From contig NC_057920.1 in the NCBI RefSeq assembly GCF_018873765.1, forward strand, positions 8,507,307 to 8,571,306: a stretch of DNA of 64,000 nucleotides, written 5' to 3'. Positions within the stretch are counted from its first letter, which is position 1, and every line of letters begins with the position of its first letter. A program made the translations under genes and the position numbers. The stretch is from Telopea speciosissima (lineage: Eukaryota > Streptophyta > Magnoliopsida > Proteales > Proteaceae). Shown in pieces: positions 13,300-26,200 of this stretch. Under the pieces are notes generated by a model that worked only from the letters and a program-made list of their open reading frames with translations, was not told the origin of the DNA and made no database searches.

Positions 13300-14090
13300 G
13301 TAACGACAATTGATGATAAAGAGATTGCAAAGTGAAAATTTTAGGTATCTAAATTCTATCATAAATAAAGAAGGAGAATTAAAGGATGATGTTGCATAAA
13401 GAATAATATGGTGGATAAATTGGAGGGGTGCGTCCAAAGTGTTGTGTCGTTGGTAAAGTTTTGACCTATTCTTTGAGCAGGGATATATGTGTGATTTATA
13501 CAAGTAATAGGGTTGCAATGTAGTCACAGAGATCTGGACTTTGCGTCTCGCACTGCTCCTTTTATAACTTCGAACCATATATTCCTCTAAAACTCAAAAG
13601 AAAATTATTTAAAGACAGTTATGTTACCGGCACTGATGTATGAAACTGAATGTTGGGCAGTAAAGAAGCAACATATAAACAAATTTAACATTGTTATGAG
13701 GACGTTGAGATAGATGAATGGTAAAACTAGTAAACATAAAATAAAGAATGAACAAATCAGAACTAATTTAAGAGTATCTTCGATAAATGATAAGTTGTGA
13801 GAATCGTTTGAAGTGACATGGACATTCACATCAAAGCCTTTCATTGAATTAGTACGGATGAATGATTTGGTTTAGAATGAAAGAACTAAAAGAGCCAAAG
13901 ATAGGCTTTTGACTCTTGGAGAAGTGGTGATGAAATACATGCATAACTGAGGACTAGTAACACATGACATGGAATAGAATTAATTAGAGGAAAAAATATT
14001 CACAAAAAAAAAAAGGATAAGAAAAAAAGAATCCATATAATAGACCCTATTTAGTTGGGATAAAACTCAATTGAATGGAATTAAATTGTT

Positions 14091-14598
14091 TAATTTTTTA
14101 GGGAAAAAGAATTCTGTCTGGTCTACATCTCTCGTCTAAATATGAAAAGACACCTCCGCCCCCTCCTTTTTTTTTTTGATGAAAGAAATGGACAACTGGG
14201 AGTGCTGGCGTGTACCACAGTCCAAATAGAAAAATGCATCCCAATTTGTTACTAATATTTGGGTCAATTTATAGGCTGATCCGTAACCAATCAAAAGCGT
14301 GATTCAAGTCTCTTAGATCATAATTAAGTGTCACCTCATCATTGGCTTCTAACCTTATTGTGTCTCTTCTTCTATGAAAAGCAGTAGTACTGTAGGAGTA
14401 TATCACTATCCGATTGGCCCCACCAAAAAGACTTCCCACTCCAAAATTCCAACAATCTAGATTAGGTAATGGAAAATGACGATAAGAAACTGTTTAAAGT
14501 TTCGTTTGGTTATAAATTATGGGGGAAAGGCTTCCAATGCTGCCAGCGTGGGAAGAAATTTATACCGTCACATTTTAAAACAAGTAAGATAAATAATA
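14091..14598. other. Intergenic, no gene seen
   Basis: AT-rich sequence downstream of the LINE 3' end. A small block near 14200-14225 (GGAGTGCTGGCGTGTACCACAG) resembles the inverted-repeat element at 29749-29884. No coding or RNA signal is recognised. Confidence 0.35.
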
Positions 14599-14607
14599 AA
14601 AAATTTA

Positions 14608-14787
14608 GGGAAAAGGTATGGTACTCGATCGTGCATCTAAACATTTACCAATGCCTAGACACAATCGGGTACAAAATGGCTGCCACACCCCTGCCTTTCC
14701 ATGGGGGCGGAGCGATCATTTCGCGCCTAGCTGTGTCTGGGCACAGATACATGCCCAGACACACGATCAGGTGGCATTCTTTCTGTC
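14608..14787. mobile_element. Mutator-type MITE, 180 bp, perfect 9-bp TSD (family M1)
   Basis: Inverted termini GGGAAAAGGTATGGTACTCG and, on the other strand, GACAGAAAGAATGCCACCTG are flanked by identical AAAAATTTA (14599-14607 and 14788-14796). The inside carries the GATCATTTCGCGCCTAGC and CTGTGTCTGGGCACA blocks also found at 17549 and 30090. A 9-bp duplication is the Mutator signature. It has no coding capacity. Confidence 0.75.
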
Positions 14788-14796
14788 AAAAATTTA

Positions 14797-16541
14797 TGTG
14801 AGAGAAAAACTATATAGTAGCTAATGGGATAACCCAAGAAATACTACTTGAACTTCTACACCAAAAATTGGTACCATTAGGTAGAGATAGCCCAATGGTA
14901 TTGACGATACATTCGAGGTCTCAAGTAATTAACGTAAGACTATAACTCTATAAGTCTATCTATAATTCTCAATATTTTAATAGTAAAAAAAGAATCTCTT
15001 CAACCATAGGATCTTATCCTCTAATTAAATTAAGAAAAAATATTTTCAATCTCATATAATAGGGGGTGGAGTTAACGATGAACCCTGAATCCAATCATAA
15101 CATTAAATCAATGGTAAAGAGAGATCCATGGGTGAAGGAAACCTAGGATACCTTAATCCCACTATTAATGTTGGGTTCCTATTGGGCCAACGCAAAGAGT
15201 GAGTAAAACCCCACTAGTATAAAAAAAATAAAATTTGAGAATAATGTGTGTCCTCTTATTAACAAAACATAGGAGTACTTTCTTCTCCTTCAAATTAAAA
15301 TTGAGACAAATTCTATTAAATCAATCATGCCATAAAACTATATAAAAAAGAGGAAAGAGATTGCCACATTGTGAGTTTGCAGTTTCTCTCTCCCATTATC
15401 TTCTATTATTTTATCTCATCTCTTTTGAAAATATGGGTTCCACTATGTGAATGATACCTTTTTTAAAATATCCATTGGTGTAGATTGCAAATTTCTTTCC
15501 ACATTAGTAGTGCGGAGAACCTTCTCCCATAAAAAAAATATACTACGAATTATTCACGCCATTCATACTATTCTCTTTGCATGCTCCATGCTCATGAGAC
15601 AGAAAATTCAGAATTCAATTTAATAAAAAAGAAAAAATAAAATCCAATTTTTATTCACGATCGTGCCTTTCAACTATTGGATAGAGGTGGGTGGGGACAA
15701 AAGTATCATTACACATCTTCCTATTCTCCCATCTAACGGTTGAAGGAACGACCATATACACACACAACCAAGCATAAAACCTATTGCCATAACATAAAAG
15801 ACATATTTTCCATGTTTTGAAAGTAATTTGAATTCCTATTGAAAGGTTCTGCTCCTTCTCAAAACTATTTAGTATTGTGTGCCTTGTTATATTCAATGTA
15901 TTCTAGAAAGAAAGAGGTTATTAGACACTTGGTTACGTAACCATCAGTATTTGACTGGTTTACTGTAAAAGAAAAGGTAGAAGGTTTGTACTAGGTCAAT
16001 TGTATTTATTATTAATTCAAGTAAATAATTTTCTACATTAATTAATAGATTTGTACATTTCGAATTTAGCTTTTTTTTTAATATTAAGGCCGGTTCTTTG
16101 AATGTTTTGAGTTGGGAAATGATGTAAAACGGTTATGAGTTGACGATGCTATTGAGTTCTTAACTGTCAAGAACAATAATCGCCGGCTAACAAATATTCA
16201 CGGGATATTCTTCCATCAATTCCATTTATAAAACTAGCTGGCGAAGCAAGGGCTTTTATGTCATTTTAGATTGGCATTTATAACAATCTGATTACATTTA
16301 ATGTAGGTCATGCATGTTGTGAATGAAATTTTTTGCCAATAAACAATAATATTGATGTCTAAGAATTAAAAAGAAAACCTTGTAGTGGATTGAGAATCAA
16401 ATTTAGAAAATAACATGAACAAAATAATTCTATCCTTTTCGTATACATTTAAATGAGCGGTTAATAACTTGAAATAGAGTGTCAAATGGTTCTAAACCAA
16501 TATTCAATTATGTTCATCTTTTGGGTATAAGTTTTAAGATG
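14797..16541. other. Intergenic, AT-rich, nothing recognised
   Basis: About 1.7 kb without coding character, RNA genes or clear repeats. Any open frames are short and lack family resemblance. Confidence 0.35.
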
Positions 16542-16776
16542 GGATCAAGGTTATAGGTATCAGTATCAAAGGCCATATTGATCTCCGGCAATATTAATAT
16601 TGATACGTCTATATTAGTCTCATATCGGGTTGCATCTATGCAGGATAGAACGGAATTACAAAAAAAATACTATGAATCAATTGATACCATCCACTGATCA
16701 ATATTGATACTGTGTCGATATGAGTCTCCAATGATATCAATATGTATTGACCGATATGATACCAGTACCTTGATCC
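16542..16776. mobile_element. MITE with GGATCAAGGT inverted ends, 235 bp
   Basis: The left end GGATCAAGGTTATAGGTATC and the right end (other strand) GGATCAAGGTACTGGTATC are inverted repeats of about 20 bp. Internal GATATC/GATATT-rich blocks are also mirrored. ATG flanks both ends, so a 3-bp duplication is possible. Non-coding. Confidence 0.55.
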
Positions 16777-17021
16777 ATGCGTGGGGAATAGTCATGTATG
16801 AGCCTTGATCCTTAAAAAATATTTCATATATGGAGTTTGAATTCACTGCTTGTCCTGAAGCCTGAGCGCCCCCCCCCCAACCCCCACACACACATACACA
16901 CACACAAAACACTTTCTATAAAATATTGGCATTATCTAAGGTGAAAGTGCTAATTTGACATATTCTGTGATGACATATAACATTCAATCATATGGTTGGA
17001 TTCTTTTACTTGTTCAACCAT

Positions 17022-17088
17022 AACCAATTATCTTGTCATATATGATATAAAAAGAGAAGCTTGTCATATATGATATAAGAAAAGAAGT
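17022..17088. repeat. Local direct repeat TTGTCATATATGATATAA
   Basis: The 18-bp word occurs twice, about 34 bp apart (about 17034 and 17061), each followed by an AGAAG-rich tract. It looks like a small tandem duplication with no evident function. Confidence 0.5.
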
Positions 17089-17367
17089 TGATTTTCCAGG
17101 AATTTATTCCCTTGAAACAAATGGAGCCTAAGTAACAACAATTGAGAGAAGTGTTGCCTCATCATTGAATATCAAGTGGGACACTAAGCATTGAAAATCT
17201 TGTTATATAGAAAGGATAACAAATGGGAAAAAAAATCATCTAACATGTGATTCCACAATCAGGTTACAATACCTATACCACTTTTAAGATGAGATTTTTC
17301 ATAAGGAAAATTGATAATCCCCATTACCACAACCATCACAAGAGAGGGTTATATATTTTGGACCTTT

Positions 17368-17530
17368 ATCTGCTCCATTTCCTGACCTGGTTCATTTTCC
17401 CAAGTTCCTCTAATAGAGGGGGGCGGAAATGACCACCCTATCCCTACCCAAACACACTACCCGGGTGGGATCCACTCTCTCTATTAGAGGAACTTGGGGA
17501 AATGAACGGGCAAGAAATGGAACAGATAAA
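17368..17530. repeat. Foldback repeat with about 50-bp arms
   Basis: The arm at 17369-17418 reads TGCTCCATTTCCTGACC...AAGTTCCTCTAATAGAG. The arm at 17478-17529 is its inverse, with a few mismatches. The loop of about 60 bp includes a GAAATGACCACCCTATCC block like those in the M1 MITEs. The DNA can fold into a long hairpin. Confidence 0.65.
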
Positions 17531-17548
17531 AATTGATATATTTTAGCA

Positions 17549-17738
17549 GGGAGAAAGAACGCTAATCGGTGTTGTGCCTCAACATGTATTTGCGCCCAGG
17601 CACAGCCGCACATGAAATGATCGGCGCACCTCCCTGAAAAGGTGGAAAGGATTAGGGGTGTGCCGATCATTTCGCGTGTGGCTATGTTTGGGCGTAGGTA
17701 CATGCTGAGGCACAGCACCGGTTAGCGTTCCTTTTCCC
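17549..17738. mobile_element. Foldback Mutator-type MITE (family M1), 190 bp
   Basis: An almost perfect palindrome. The left arm of about 85 bp begins GGGAGAAAGAACGCTAATCG and the right arm, on the other strand, GGGGAAAAGGAACGCTAACC. Both run through TGTGCCTCA(A/G)CATGTA, CGCCCA and GAAATGATCGGC. The left flank is ATTTTAGCA. The immediate right flank is rearranged, but the duplicated right half at 18570 is followed by ATTTTAGTA, which preserves the probable 9-bp duplication. Confidence 0.7.
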
Positions 17739-18341
17739 CATTTAGTGTATAAGAGAGAGAGAGAGAGAGAGAGAGACCCGACCCCTCTCCAATGCACCAA
17801 CCCTTCCAGCGTGCATCCAACGGTTGGAGGCACCTGCGTACACACCTCTAGAAAAAAAAACAGCCCTTTAAGTAAATAAAAACTTTGCCAGTGATTTTTT
17901 TTTTGTGTGTGTGTGTGGGGGGGGGGGGAGAACAGGAAAATAATCCTCTCCAAGTCGACACCTGGCAACTCGAACATCCAACGGTTTGAGCTCATTGACA
18001 TCCACCGTTGGATGTCCGACCTTCTAGGTGTCGACATCTCCACCTAGCACTGTCGCACTTCACGCTTTTAGGAATTGGAGAGGATTAAAATCCGGGAGAA
18101 CACTACCTCTTCCCATGGCTCTTGTGCTAGACATAGGAGTGCATGAAAGTACCGCCCTACATCCATGAACTAAAAACTGTAATCTATGTTTTTTTTTTTT
18201 TATAAATAAAAATCCTTATTAAAGTCAACGTGAAACACACATGATTGAAAGGAGAAGACTACATCCCCTAGATCCATGGAATGGAATTAGGCCAAATCGT
18301 TATACACGTCACCAACAGTACCCTACAAGCCAGGGAAGTCA
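17635..18341. repeat. Tandem duplication, copy 1
   Basis: Matches 18467-19324 in the same orientation. Shared order: right half of the M1 MITE, a (GA)n tract, CACCAACCCTTCCA(G/A)CGTGCATCCAAC, a poly-G tract, a hairpin around GAGCTCATTGACATCCAC, then ATTGGAGAGGATTAAAATC and CCATGGAATGGAATTAGGCC. Copy 1 has lost part of the left hairpin arm. Confidence 0.75.
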
Positions 18342-18466
18342 GCCAAACAATTAATCTCCCATGGAACAAAGTTGAAAATACAACATACAAAATATGAAAA
18401 TAAGAAAAAATATCTACCAAGATTGATCGAATCTGCAAAGGCAAAGAAGATCTATGTTAAAACCCT

Positions 18467-19324
18467 TGAAAAGGCGGAAAGGGCTAGGGGTGCGTTGATC
18501 ATTTCGCGCGTGACTATGTCTGGGTATAGGCACATGCTGAGGCACAACACCGGTTAACGTTCCTTTTCCCATTTTAGTATGAGAGAGAGAGAGAGAGAGA
18601 GACGACTCCTCTCCAGCGCACCAACCCTTCCAACGTGCATCCAACCGCTGGAGACACCTGGGTACACACCTCGAGTTCCTCTAGCCATTGAATGCACGTT
18701 GACGAGGATTTCTTTCAGAGAGAGAGACAGAGGTAATTACTTTCAGATTTAGTTGAGTGCTGTTTAATTAGTTGCCAGTAGCCCTTTACGTATTTACCAA
18801 AAAGAAAACAAAAAAAACAGCTCATTGAGTAAATAAAAACTTTTCAAGTGATTTTTTTTGGGTGCGATGGCGGTGGGGGTGGGGGGTGGGGGGGGGGGGG
18901 GACAGGAAAATGTTCCCCTCTAATTCTTAAAAGTGTGCAGTGCTAGGTGGAGATGTCAACACTTAGCAGGTTGGACATCCAACGACCTGAGCTCATTGAC
19001 ATCCACTGTTGGATGTACGACTTGCTAGGTGTTGACATCTCCACCTAGCACTGCTTTTAGGAATTGGAGAGGATTAAAATCTGGGAGAACACTACCTATT
19101 CCCATGGCTCTTGTGTTAGACATAGGAGCACATGAAAGTACCGCCCTACACCCATGAACTAAAAAATATAATCTATGTTTTTTTTTTAATTTATAAAAGT
19201 CTTTATTAAAATCAACGCGAAACACACATGAATGGAGAAAGACCACATCTCCTAGATCCATGGAATGGAATTAGGCCAATTCGTCGTACACGTCATCGAC
19301 AGAACCCTACAAACCAGGGAAGTC
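18467..19324. repeat. Tandem duplication, copy 2
   Basis: Second copy of the 17635-18341 unit. It carries an extra insertion of about 140 bp at about 18674-18812. It retains the full hairpin 18917-19073, with arms of about 75 bp including AGTGCTAGGTGGAGATGTCAA and its inverse. Confidence 0.75.
18917..19073. repeat. Long hairpin, arms about 75 bp
   Basis: The left arm CCTCTAATTCTTAAAAG... and the right arm ...CTTTTAGGAATTGGAGAGG are inverse copies meeting at GAGCTCA. A shorter version is in copy 1 (about 17944-18086). It could be a foldback MITE or, if transcribed, a small-RNA precursor; no evidence separates these. Confidence 0.6.
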
Positions 19325-20217
19325 AATTTAGTTCATCAGCCTTGCGCTGATGCAAGTGTAGATGTTACACGATCAAACAACGATCTCTTACTCTATTTTT
19401 ATTTTTTTTAAACGAGAGACAGACACATGTCATTGTGAGAGAGAGAGAGAGATATTATTCTATTGTACTCGAGTCAAGGAGTGAGCAATGCACACCCAAA
19501 CGGTCCTTAGCTCATTAAAAACACTTCTATCAAAAAAAAAAAGCTCATTAAAAACACAATTTCAGACAACACATAAGCCCGTTGAAAGTTGAAAACTTGA
19601 AAGCTCTCACTTTTTTTTTCTATATTGCCGAAGTTTGCTCCAACTTGGGGGATACACATCCAGTATACTTAAAAAAAAAAAAAAAAAAAAAAAGGATTAA
19701 CCACTACCCCGACAACGTAATCTCAGCAGCTTTTGAAGGTAATTGTGAATTTTTATTTCATCATTTATAAATAAACAAATCCATTTCTGTCTTTCCTTCT
19801 TCCCCATTCGTCTCCCCTGCACATGTTTTTGTATTCTTTTATAAAAATTTTGTAAAGGAGATGCAGTACCTTTTACTGTAATCTATGAGCATACAGAAAA
19901 CCATCTGCACTTCATCTGCAGGTTTCTTTTTCAATCTGAATGACTCTTTCCGGCTTTTAGTGAGAAATTTTCATTCTTGACTTTTTTTCGGCTTCAATTG
20001 ATGAATTCTCCATCTGGGTCATGGATATCTAGTGTTTTAACAGAAACTCTGGCTGAGTGTTTCTCTCTACTTTCGCTTCTGGTTGAAGGACTTTTTTCGT
20101 TGTGTATGGAAATCTCGTTGTGTTCTTTATGTTTCCGCTTTTAGTGTTTCGTGTGTAAATCTTCTCTACTCTGCTGTTGAAAAGATTCAGGGTTCTTACT
20201 AGCTGATTGGTATTAAG
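19325..20217 (+). promoter_or_regulatory. Upstream region and 5' leader of the PMT28-like gene
   Basis: Low-complexity tracts ((GA)n near 19438, poly-A at 19671-19692) give way after about 19780 to a pyrimidine-rich stretch that reads like a plant 5' UTR before the ATG at 20218. A TATA element is not clear enough to mark. No other gene is seen. Confidence 0.4.
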
Positions 20218-23200
20218 ATGGTGGTGGCGCAGTTCATTCGCCAGGTATATCGCCCATATGGGTTCTTTGCGAAGTCGATCATAGTCGGCTTATTGGGTCT
20301 CTGTTTCGTGCTTGTTTGCTCTACGTTTTTGTTTTCTTCGTCATCTGTTGCCTTTCAAAGAAATAGCTTCAGTGACATTAAAGAAAATTTTTCGGTGGAT
20401 GAGAAGGTAAAAGATTCAAGAGTGCAACTTAAGAAGATAGAGCCAGGTAGAAAGGAAGTTCCCAAAGATGATCACTTGGTGGAATCCATTTTGGGAGGGA
20501 AAGACGAGAAACAGAGAGGTGGGCGTGATTCCAATGGTAATAATCACAGTGCGGGGAATGATAAAAAAGATGCAGGGAACCAGAGAGCTGATCTGGTAAG
20601 GCCGAATGCTACTCATGGGTCAGAAGGATGGAGGAATGAGGAATTGCAAAAGGTAGAGGATCAAGGCCAAATAAAACAAGAAGAAGAAGTGGATGCCAAG
20701 GGAGACAATGATGTGGTGATTGAAGAGGATGGTGTTTTGAACAACTCAACAGACCAGGTAACTGAAGAAAAGATAGAAAATAAGCTGGGGGAAACAAACA
20801 GTACAGCTAAGGAGGTGGCGCCAATATTTGATTCTAGATCTCAATTCACCTGGAAACTCTGCAATGTAAGGAGCAAATACAATTACATTCCATGTATTGA
20901 CATTGAACACCCCACTGGGAAGCTGCACGGCTATCGACATCAGGAAAGAAGTTGTCCTAGAACACCTCCTACATGTCTTGTTCCTCTTCCTCCTGGGGGG
21001 TATCAACCTCCAGTGCAATGGCCTGAGAGCAAATCTAAGGTACATGAGGGGATTAATCGACTTTCTTTCCCCCTCCCTCCTTTATTGTCTAAAGAGGAAT
21101 CCTTTTTGTTTTGCTTGCTTTCTCACTTGATAGAATTCTATGGTTTGCAGATATTATATGGCAACGTGGCGCACCCAAAATTCTCTGCATTCGTTAAGAC
21201 ACGGAGATGGATAAATGAATCTGAACATTATCTTACTTTCCCTCAGGACCAGTCGGAGTTCAAGGGTGGGGTCGTTAACTACATTGATTCTATTGATGAG
21301 GTGAGTTTTTCACACTTTCTCACAAGTCCTTTGTTACGCAGTAGACCATCTATGTTCATATAATTCATAGACATCGTATCATTCATTTATTCTTCTTGGC
21401 CCAGAGGAAATTGCAAACTTTATTGGTAAAGGAGAAGCAAATTATGAGGGTCAGAGCAGGATTACATAGTTACCTCCAACCCACTTAATACAAGACCTCC
21501 TTGGGCACTTCTCTCAGCAAAGAGAATCCTCTTTATCATAGTTTCTTCTTTCTATTGGGAAACAGAACAAATTGTTCCAAAAGAAAGTCAAATTTCTCAT
21601 TTCTTTGATCATTAAGGGGGATTCATGAAGTTCTCTTTGTTCTTCCTATATCATCCCTATAATTACCTCTAATAATTACTTTATTCAATTGAGAACACTC
21701 ATTTTGGCAGTGAAGAAAAGTGAAGGCTTTGGTCTAAGTAATATGTGGATTAGAAAACCCAACCAGTCCTTAAAACTGAAAATACCATGCTTCTAAAATG
21801 CTGTTCAAATTTTTGAATCAGTTACCTTAATACCTGAGGCGCTTCGGTTTTCAAACAGGCAAACAAACAGAGTTGAGCCTAACCTTCTCTTTTAAGGATA
21901 TCAACAACCTGATTTGAGTTTAAGGGACCAAGTGGAGGACCATTACCACAGCCATCCAATTTCTGAGATTGTTGATGCTTCTAGTTTCCTTGAAATCTTT
22001 GTGAAGTCTCAATGGGAAGCATGGGAGGAGGATGGTGATCTTACAATGATGTTCTTGGACCTAATAGGCTCAGTGGAATCAATTCCAACAGATTTAAAAG
22101 CTATGATTGGTCTTGGCCTTTTACCTTCTTCGGGTGCCATCTGTTGATTGTGGAGGGTGACACTAGTGATTGGGTAGCTGAACTCTTGAAGGTGGGGTCC
22201 TTGGAAATACATCCATTTGATTACGCATACTAGAGTATTTGGCCAATCTACGAATATCATTCCATTGGAAGGAAAATCGAGTGAATTCCTAAACTGATGA
22301 GGTGGCTAAGGGTGGGTTGATCAGGGTGGTCATACATGTACTGGGAAATATTATATAACATAATCTATCCCTTTTTTCTTTTCTTTTCTTCCATATGTGT
22401 TGAATTTCTGTAGCCTTGCTTGCATGTTGTTCTATCATTTTCCTTTTCTCAATAGAGTTGTTTATTCATCAGAGAAAGTTGGGGGGGGGGGGGGGAGAAG
22501 AAGGAAATCATCAGTTTTGTGACAATTTCAGACTTAAACATCCAGCAATAAACAAGGAGAAGATTGAAGGTAAGAGAGAATAGAAGGAAGAAGAGAAGAA
22601 GATGGAGGAGAAAAGTAAACCCAATCAGTACTCAATAATATTTAATAAGCTTAATGCTTGATGTCCAAGCTACATAATAGAATGACCAAGACTCCATATA
22701 TAAACAGAATAGAAAGATATAACCCTGCTGTCAGTAGAAATAATACTAAATAACATCATACTATACAGCATCATAACATTATACACTAAGCAGAACCAAT
22801 AGCTCTTCTTCAACAATTTTAATTCTATTTATGATCATAGTAATGCTTCTAATTGATTCTCAAAAATCCTATTGCTACTTTCTCCTCAAAATCTAGAGCA
22901 GTAGCAGGGTTGCCTTAGAAGTGACCGTTTGTGCTGAAGGACCTGTATAACAATTAGAGGTCAGTTGTAAGGTCCAGAGTATAACCGAGAGAGCAGTACG
23001 TGATCTAGGAGTCCTAGCCACATCGTAATTTAGGAGAGGGTTTTTGACTTTCCGTCCTTGCACAATTAAACATAATGGTTGAAAGTGCTTTGGCATGTTA
23101 CAAGTACATGGTATTTACCACTGGGAAACTTGGGTTGGCTTATCAATTGTTTTACACAATGTTCTATGGTTGACTTAATCACAAATTGCAGTAGTTGGTG

Positions 23201-26200
23201 GCTTAGCTATTTATAAACAAAACTCCAATTGATGTCTGAAGAATCAAGTACAGTTGCCCCATTCTAAAGCTATCAACTGGACTTCTGAAAGTTCACCACA
23301 AGAGTTTCTAAAGGAAATGTCGTGAATTGGCCTTTGTATTGTTTCTCGTTTGGAAGCTTATAGTTTTGTGTTTTGAAATATGTTAGCTTTAATAGATATT
23401 ACCTGACATTAAATAGGGAAATTCATTTTGCATTTGGAAATATGGTTGGCTGCAATAGATGGTACCTGACATTGAATGGGGAAAGAATATCCGCGTGGTA
23501 CTGGACATTGGGTGCACTGATTCAAGCTTTGTAGCTGCTCTTCTTGAGAAGGAGGTATTGACTTTGTCATTGGGCTTGAAGGATGACCTAGTGGATCTAG
23601 CACAAGTTGCTCTAGAGCGCGGTTTTCCGGCACTTGTGAGTCCTTTTGGAACAAGAAGGCTTCCTTTTCCTAGTGGTGTTTTTGATGCCATTCATTGTGG
23701 TGGATGTGGCATACCTTGGCATTCTAATGGTTTGTATTTATTGATTTGATTTTTGTCTCTCCCCTCCAATATTTTTTAGTTGATATGCTGGACCACTTAG
23801 TTTTTATACCATATGATTAATTTCAATTAAAATTCTTTACAGTTCTGTTCATTTATTTCTATTTGCAGGGGGAAAACTTCTTCTAGAGATGAACAGGATT
23901 TTGCGACCTGGTGGTTACTTTATGTTGTCTACCAGATATGACAACATTAAAGAGGAAGAAGGTACAACCTTAGTCAAGTCTTTAAAATTTACTTAGTAAT
24001 GGATGACTTCAATAGCTTTTTTCACTGGAAAGTCATAATTTTCAATAAAGTTACGAACAATTTTGTTGGAATTATGATCATTCCTGTACAGCAGTTGATT
24101 CTAGAACGTAGATTTTCTGTATCTCTCCTAAAGTAACAGTCTCTGTCCTGATAGAATTTAAAATTGTACTTGTTTTTTAGGCTGCAATAGCTACAGACTG
24201 TACATGTTCCGTTGCACTGCACTGACGCAGAATCAACAACTTCTGTTTCATTTTTATAAAAATTTACAGTCTTATGTTAAATATTATTCACTTGTGATAT
24301 TTTTTTTGTGTTTTTTGAAAAGCTATGTCTTCATGGACGGCATCAATTTGTTGGAATATCCTGGCGCATAAAATGGATGAAATCAGTGAACTGGGTGTTA
24401 AGATATATCAGAAACCAGAATCAAATGATATATACCAGTTAAGAAGGAAGAAAAGCCCTCCTATATGCCAAGAGAATGAAAACGCAGATGCAGCCTGGTA
24501 AGATGGGGCTACTTGGCTTTGCTGTGCTTTTTTGTTCTAATAAGGATCAATCACAAGCTCTCTATGGTCAAGTTATTGATTTGATTTGATTATTACCAAG
24601 ATGTGAATGTGTGTGTGGCCTAGTGCACTTCACTCATAACTCTCACTTGCCTTTACATTTCATCTCTATTTCCTTACCAACTGTGACTTTGAAAATAAAT
24701 GATGAAAAACAGGTATGTTCCAATGAAGACTTGCTTACATACCATTCCAGCTGCCATTGAACAACGTGGAACTGAGTGGCCTGATGAATGGCCCAAGAGG
24801 CTCGAAACTTTTCCTGATTGGTTGAGTGACAAAGAGAAAGTGATTGCAGAGACTGATTTCTGGAAGGCTATTGTGAACAAGTCCTATCTGAATGGCATGG
24901 GTATCAACTGGTCAAGTATCCGGAATGTAATGGACATGAAATCAATTTATGGAGGGTACACATACTAAACTACCTGATTAATTGTTTCATATGGAATCTT
25001 GATATGTATATGATCTCTTTTTAGTTTGTTAGAGGGGTAGTTCAGTCTTTTGCTTACTCTTTTTCTTCTATAATGATCCCTTTAAATAGAAGGTTGAATA
25101 CGTGAATAACTTGCAGAAAACAGTAACTTTAGTGTTCCTGTGACTATACAGGTTTGCAGCTGCTCTGTCACCACAGAAAGTGTGGGTGATGAATGTTGTC
25201 CCAGTCAATGCACCAGATACTCTAGCCATCATTTATGAGCGTGGACTTTTGGGAATCTACCATGACTGGTGTGAGTCTTTTGGCACTTATCCAAGATCCT
25301 ATGATCTTCTGCATGCTGATCATCTCTTCTCATGGCTTATAAACAGGTTAAAATAAATCTTATTCTTATGTCCATCTTATGTAAATAGTAATTTGTTCCA
25401 CCTTAAATTTTTACTTAGTAATTCCTCATTCCTCTCTATATGGATCACTTAGTCAGTAGACCATCACTTGGATGTCCTCTAGACCCAATTTGAGCTGTTA
25501 CTACATGCTACTGCATTAACATTTATCAAGGACTGCAAATTCAAGCAATCAATATATTGCTGGAATATCTGTTGTCTGATTTTTAGACCAAACCAATGTG
25601 AGAGGTGGTCTCTCTGACTATCAATGTGAGATTGGGATCCCAACTATGTGTTACCGAAATATTCTATACAAATTTCCACAAATGTTCTTCTTAGTTTATG
25701 ACTTCTTTTGGGTTCTCTTCTGAAAATATGGCTATATTCTATATAATTTACATGAATGCAACTCTAATGTAGGACATTCCACTCAAAAATCTCAGCTGCT
25801 TGATTTTCTGGACAAGTTAAACTTGAAGGACGTTAGGGCAGTTATGGTTTAAATTTTTTGGAGATTGGGTCAGTCAATCTAGGATTTTGTGGTGATGTTT
25901 GGACTGATTTCATGCGAGACTTTTAGTATGGCTAGGGATGAACTATTGTGTTTTTTTTTTTTTTTTTTTTTGGGGGGGGGGGGGTGCAGGAAGAGAAGTC
26001 TGCAGCTAAAGTATAAGGTTGGGATTAATCTTTACAATTTACAAGGTTATTCAAATAACAGAAATGTCAAGAAGAAGTTGAATTGTAGATAATACAAATG
26101 ACTCTGTATTGAAATTTATAAGTTCAAGAAATTGTGAAGAAAATTCATGCATATGATGTGATTGTAGACTCTCAACATAAAAGTGACAAATAACTTTGTC

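Larger units (their letters stand above)
7480..14090 (+). mobile_element. RTE-type LINE remnant, split by a solo LTR and a copia element
   Basis: Pieces of one plant RTE reverse transcriptase can be read across two later insertions. 7510-7743 holds YVDTVKNMYTGALTTVRT, the remnant of the GLHQGS region and DDIILV. 8386-8505 continues as VDQIKVGMNAKLEIW. 13305-13440 and 13575-14085 hold the thumb/C-terminal part (GVRPKCCV, then the MLGSKE and RMNG-like regions) and the usual RTE 3' end (GACCCTATTTAGTTGGGATAA). The 5' part is missing and the frame is full of stops and small shifts. It is dead and older than both insertions. About 130 bp (about 13450-13570) interrupts the LINE again and may be a decayed SINE; that is a guess. 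Confidence 0.75.

Noticed and set aside
13450-13570. SINE insertion in the RTE LINE
   Set aside because: It interrupts the LINE and has a TGGTAAAGTTTTGACC start, but no target duplication or tail is convincing. Mentioned only as a possibility.
17579-18043. 154-codon minus-strand open frame
   Set aside because: Crosses MITE, (GA)n and poly-G tracts and is not preserved in the tandem copy.
17549-19073. Possible microRNA precursor hairpins
   Set aside because: Long, nearly perfect arms fit foldback MITEs better than miRNA genes; no known miRNA sequence was recognised.
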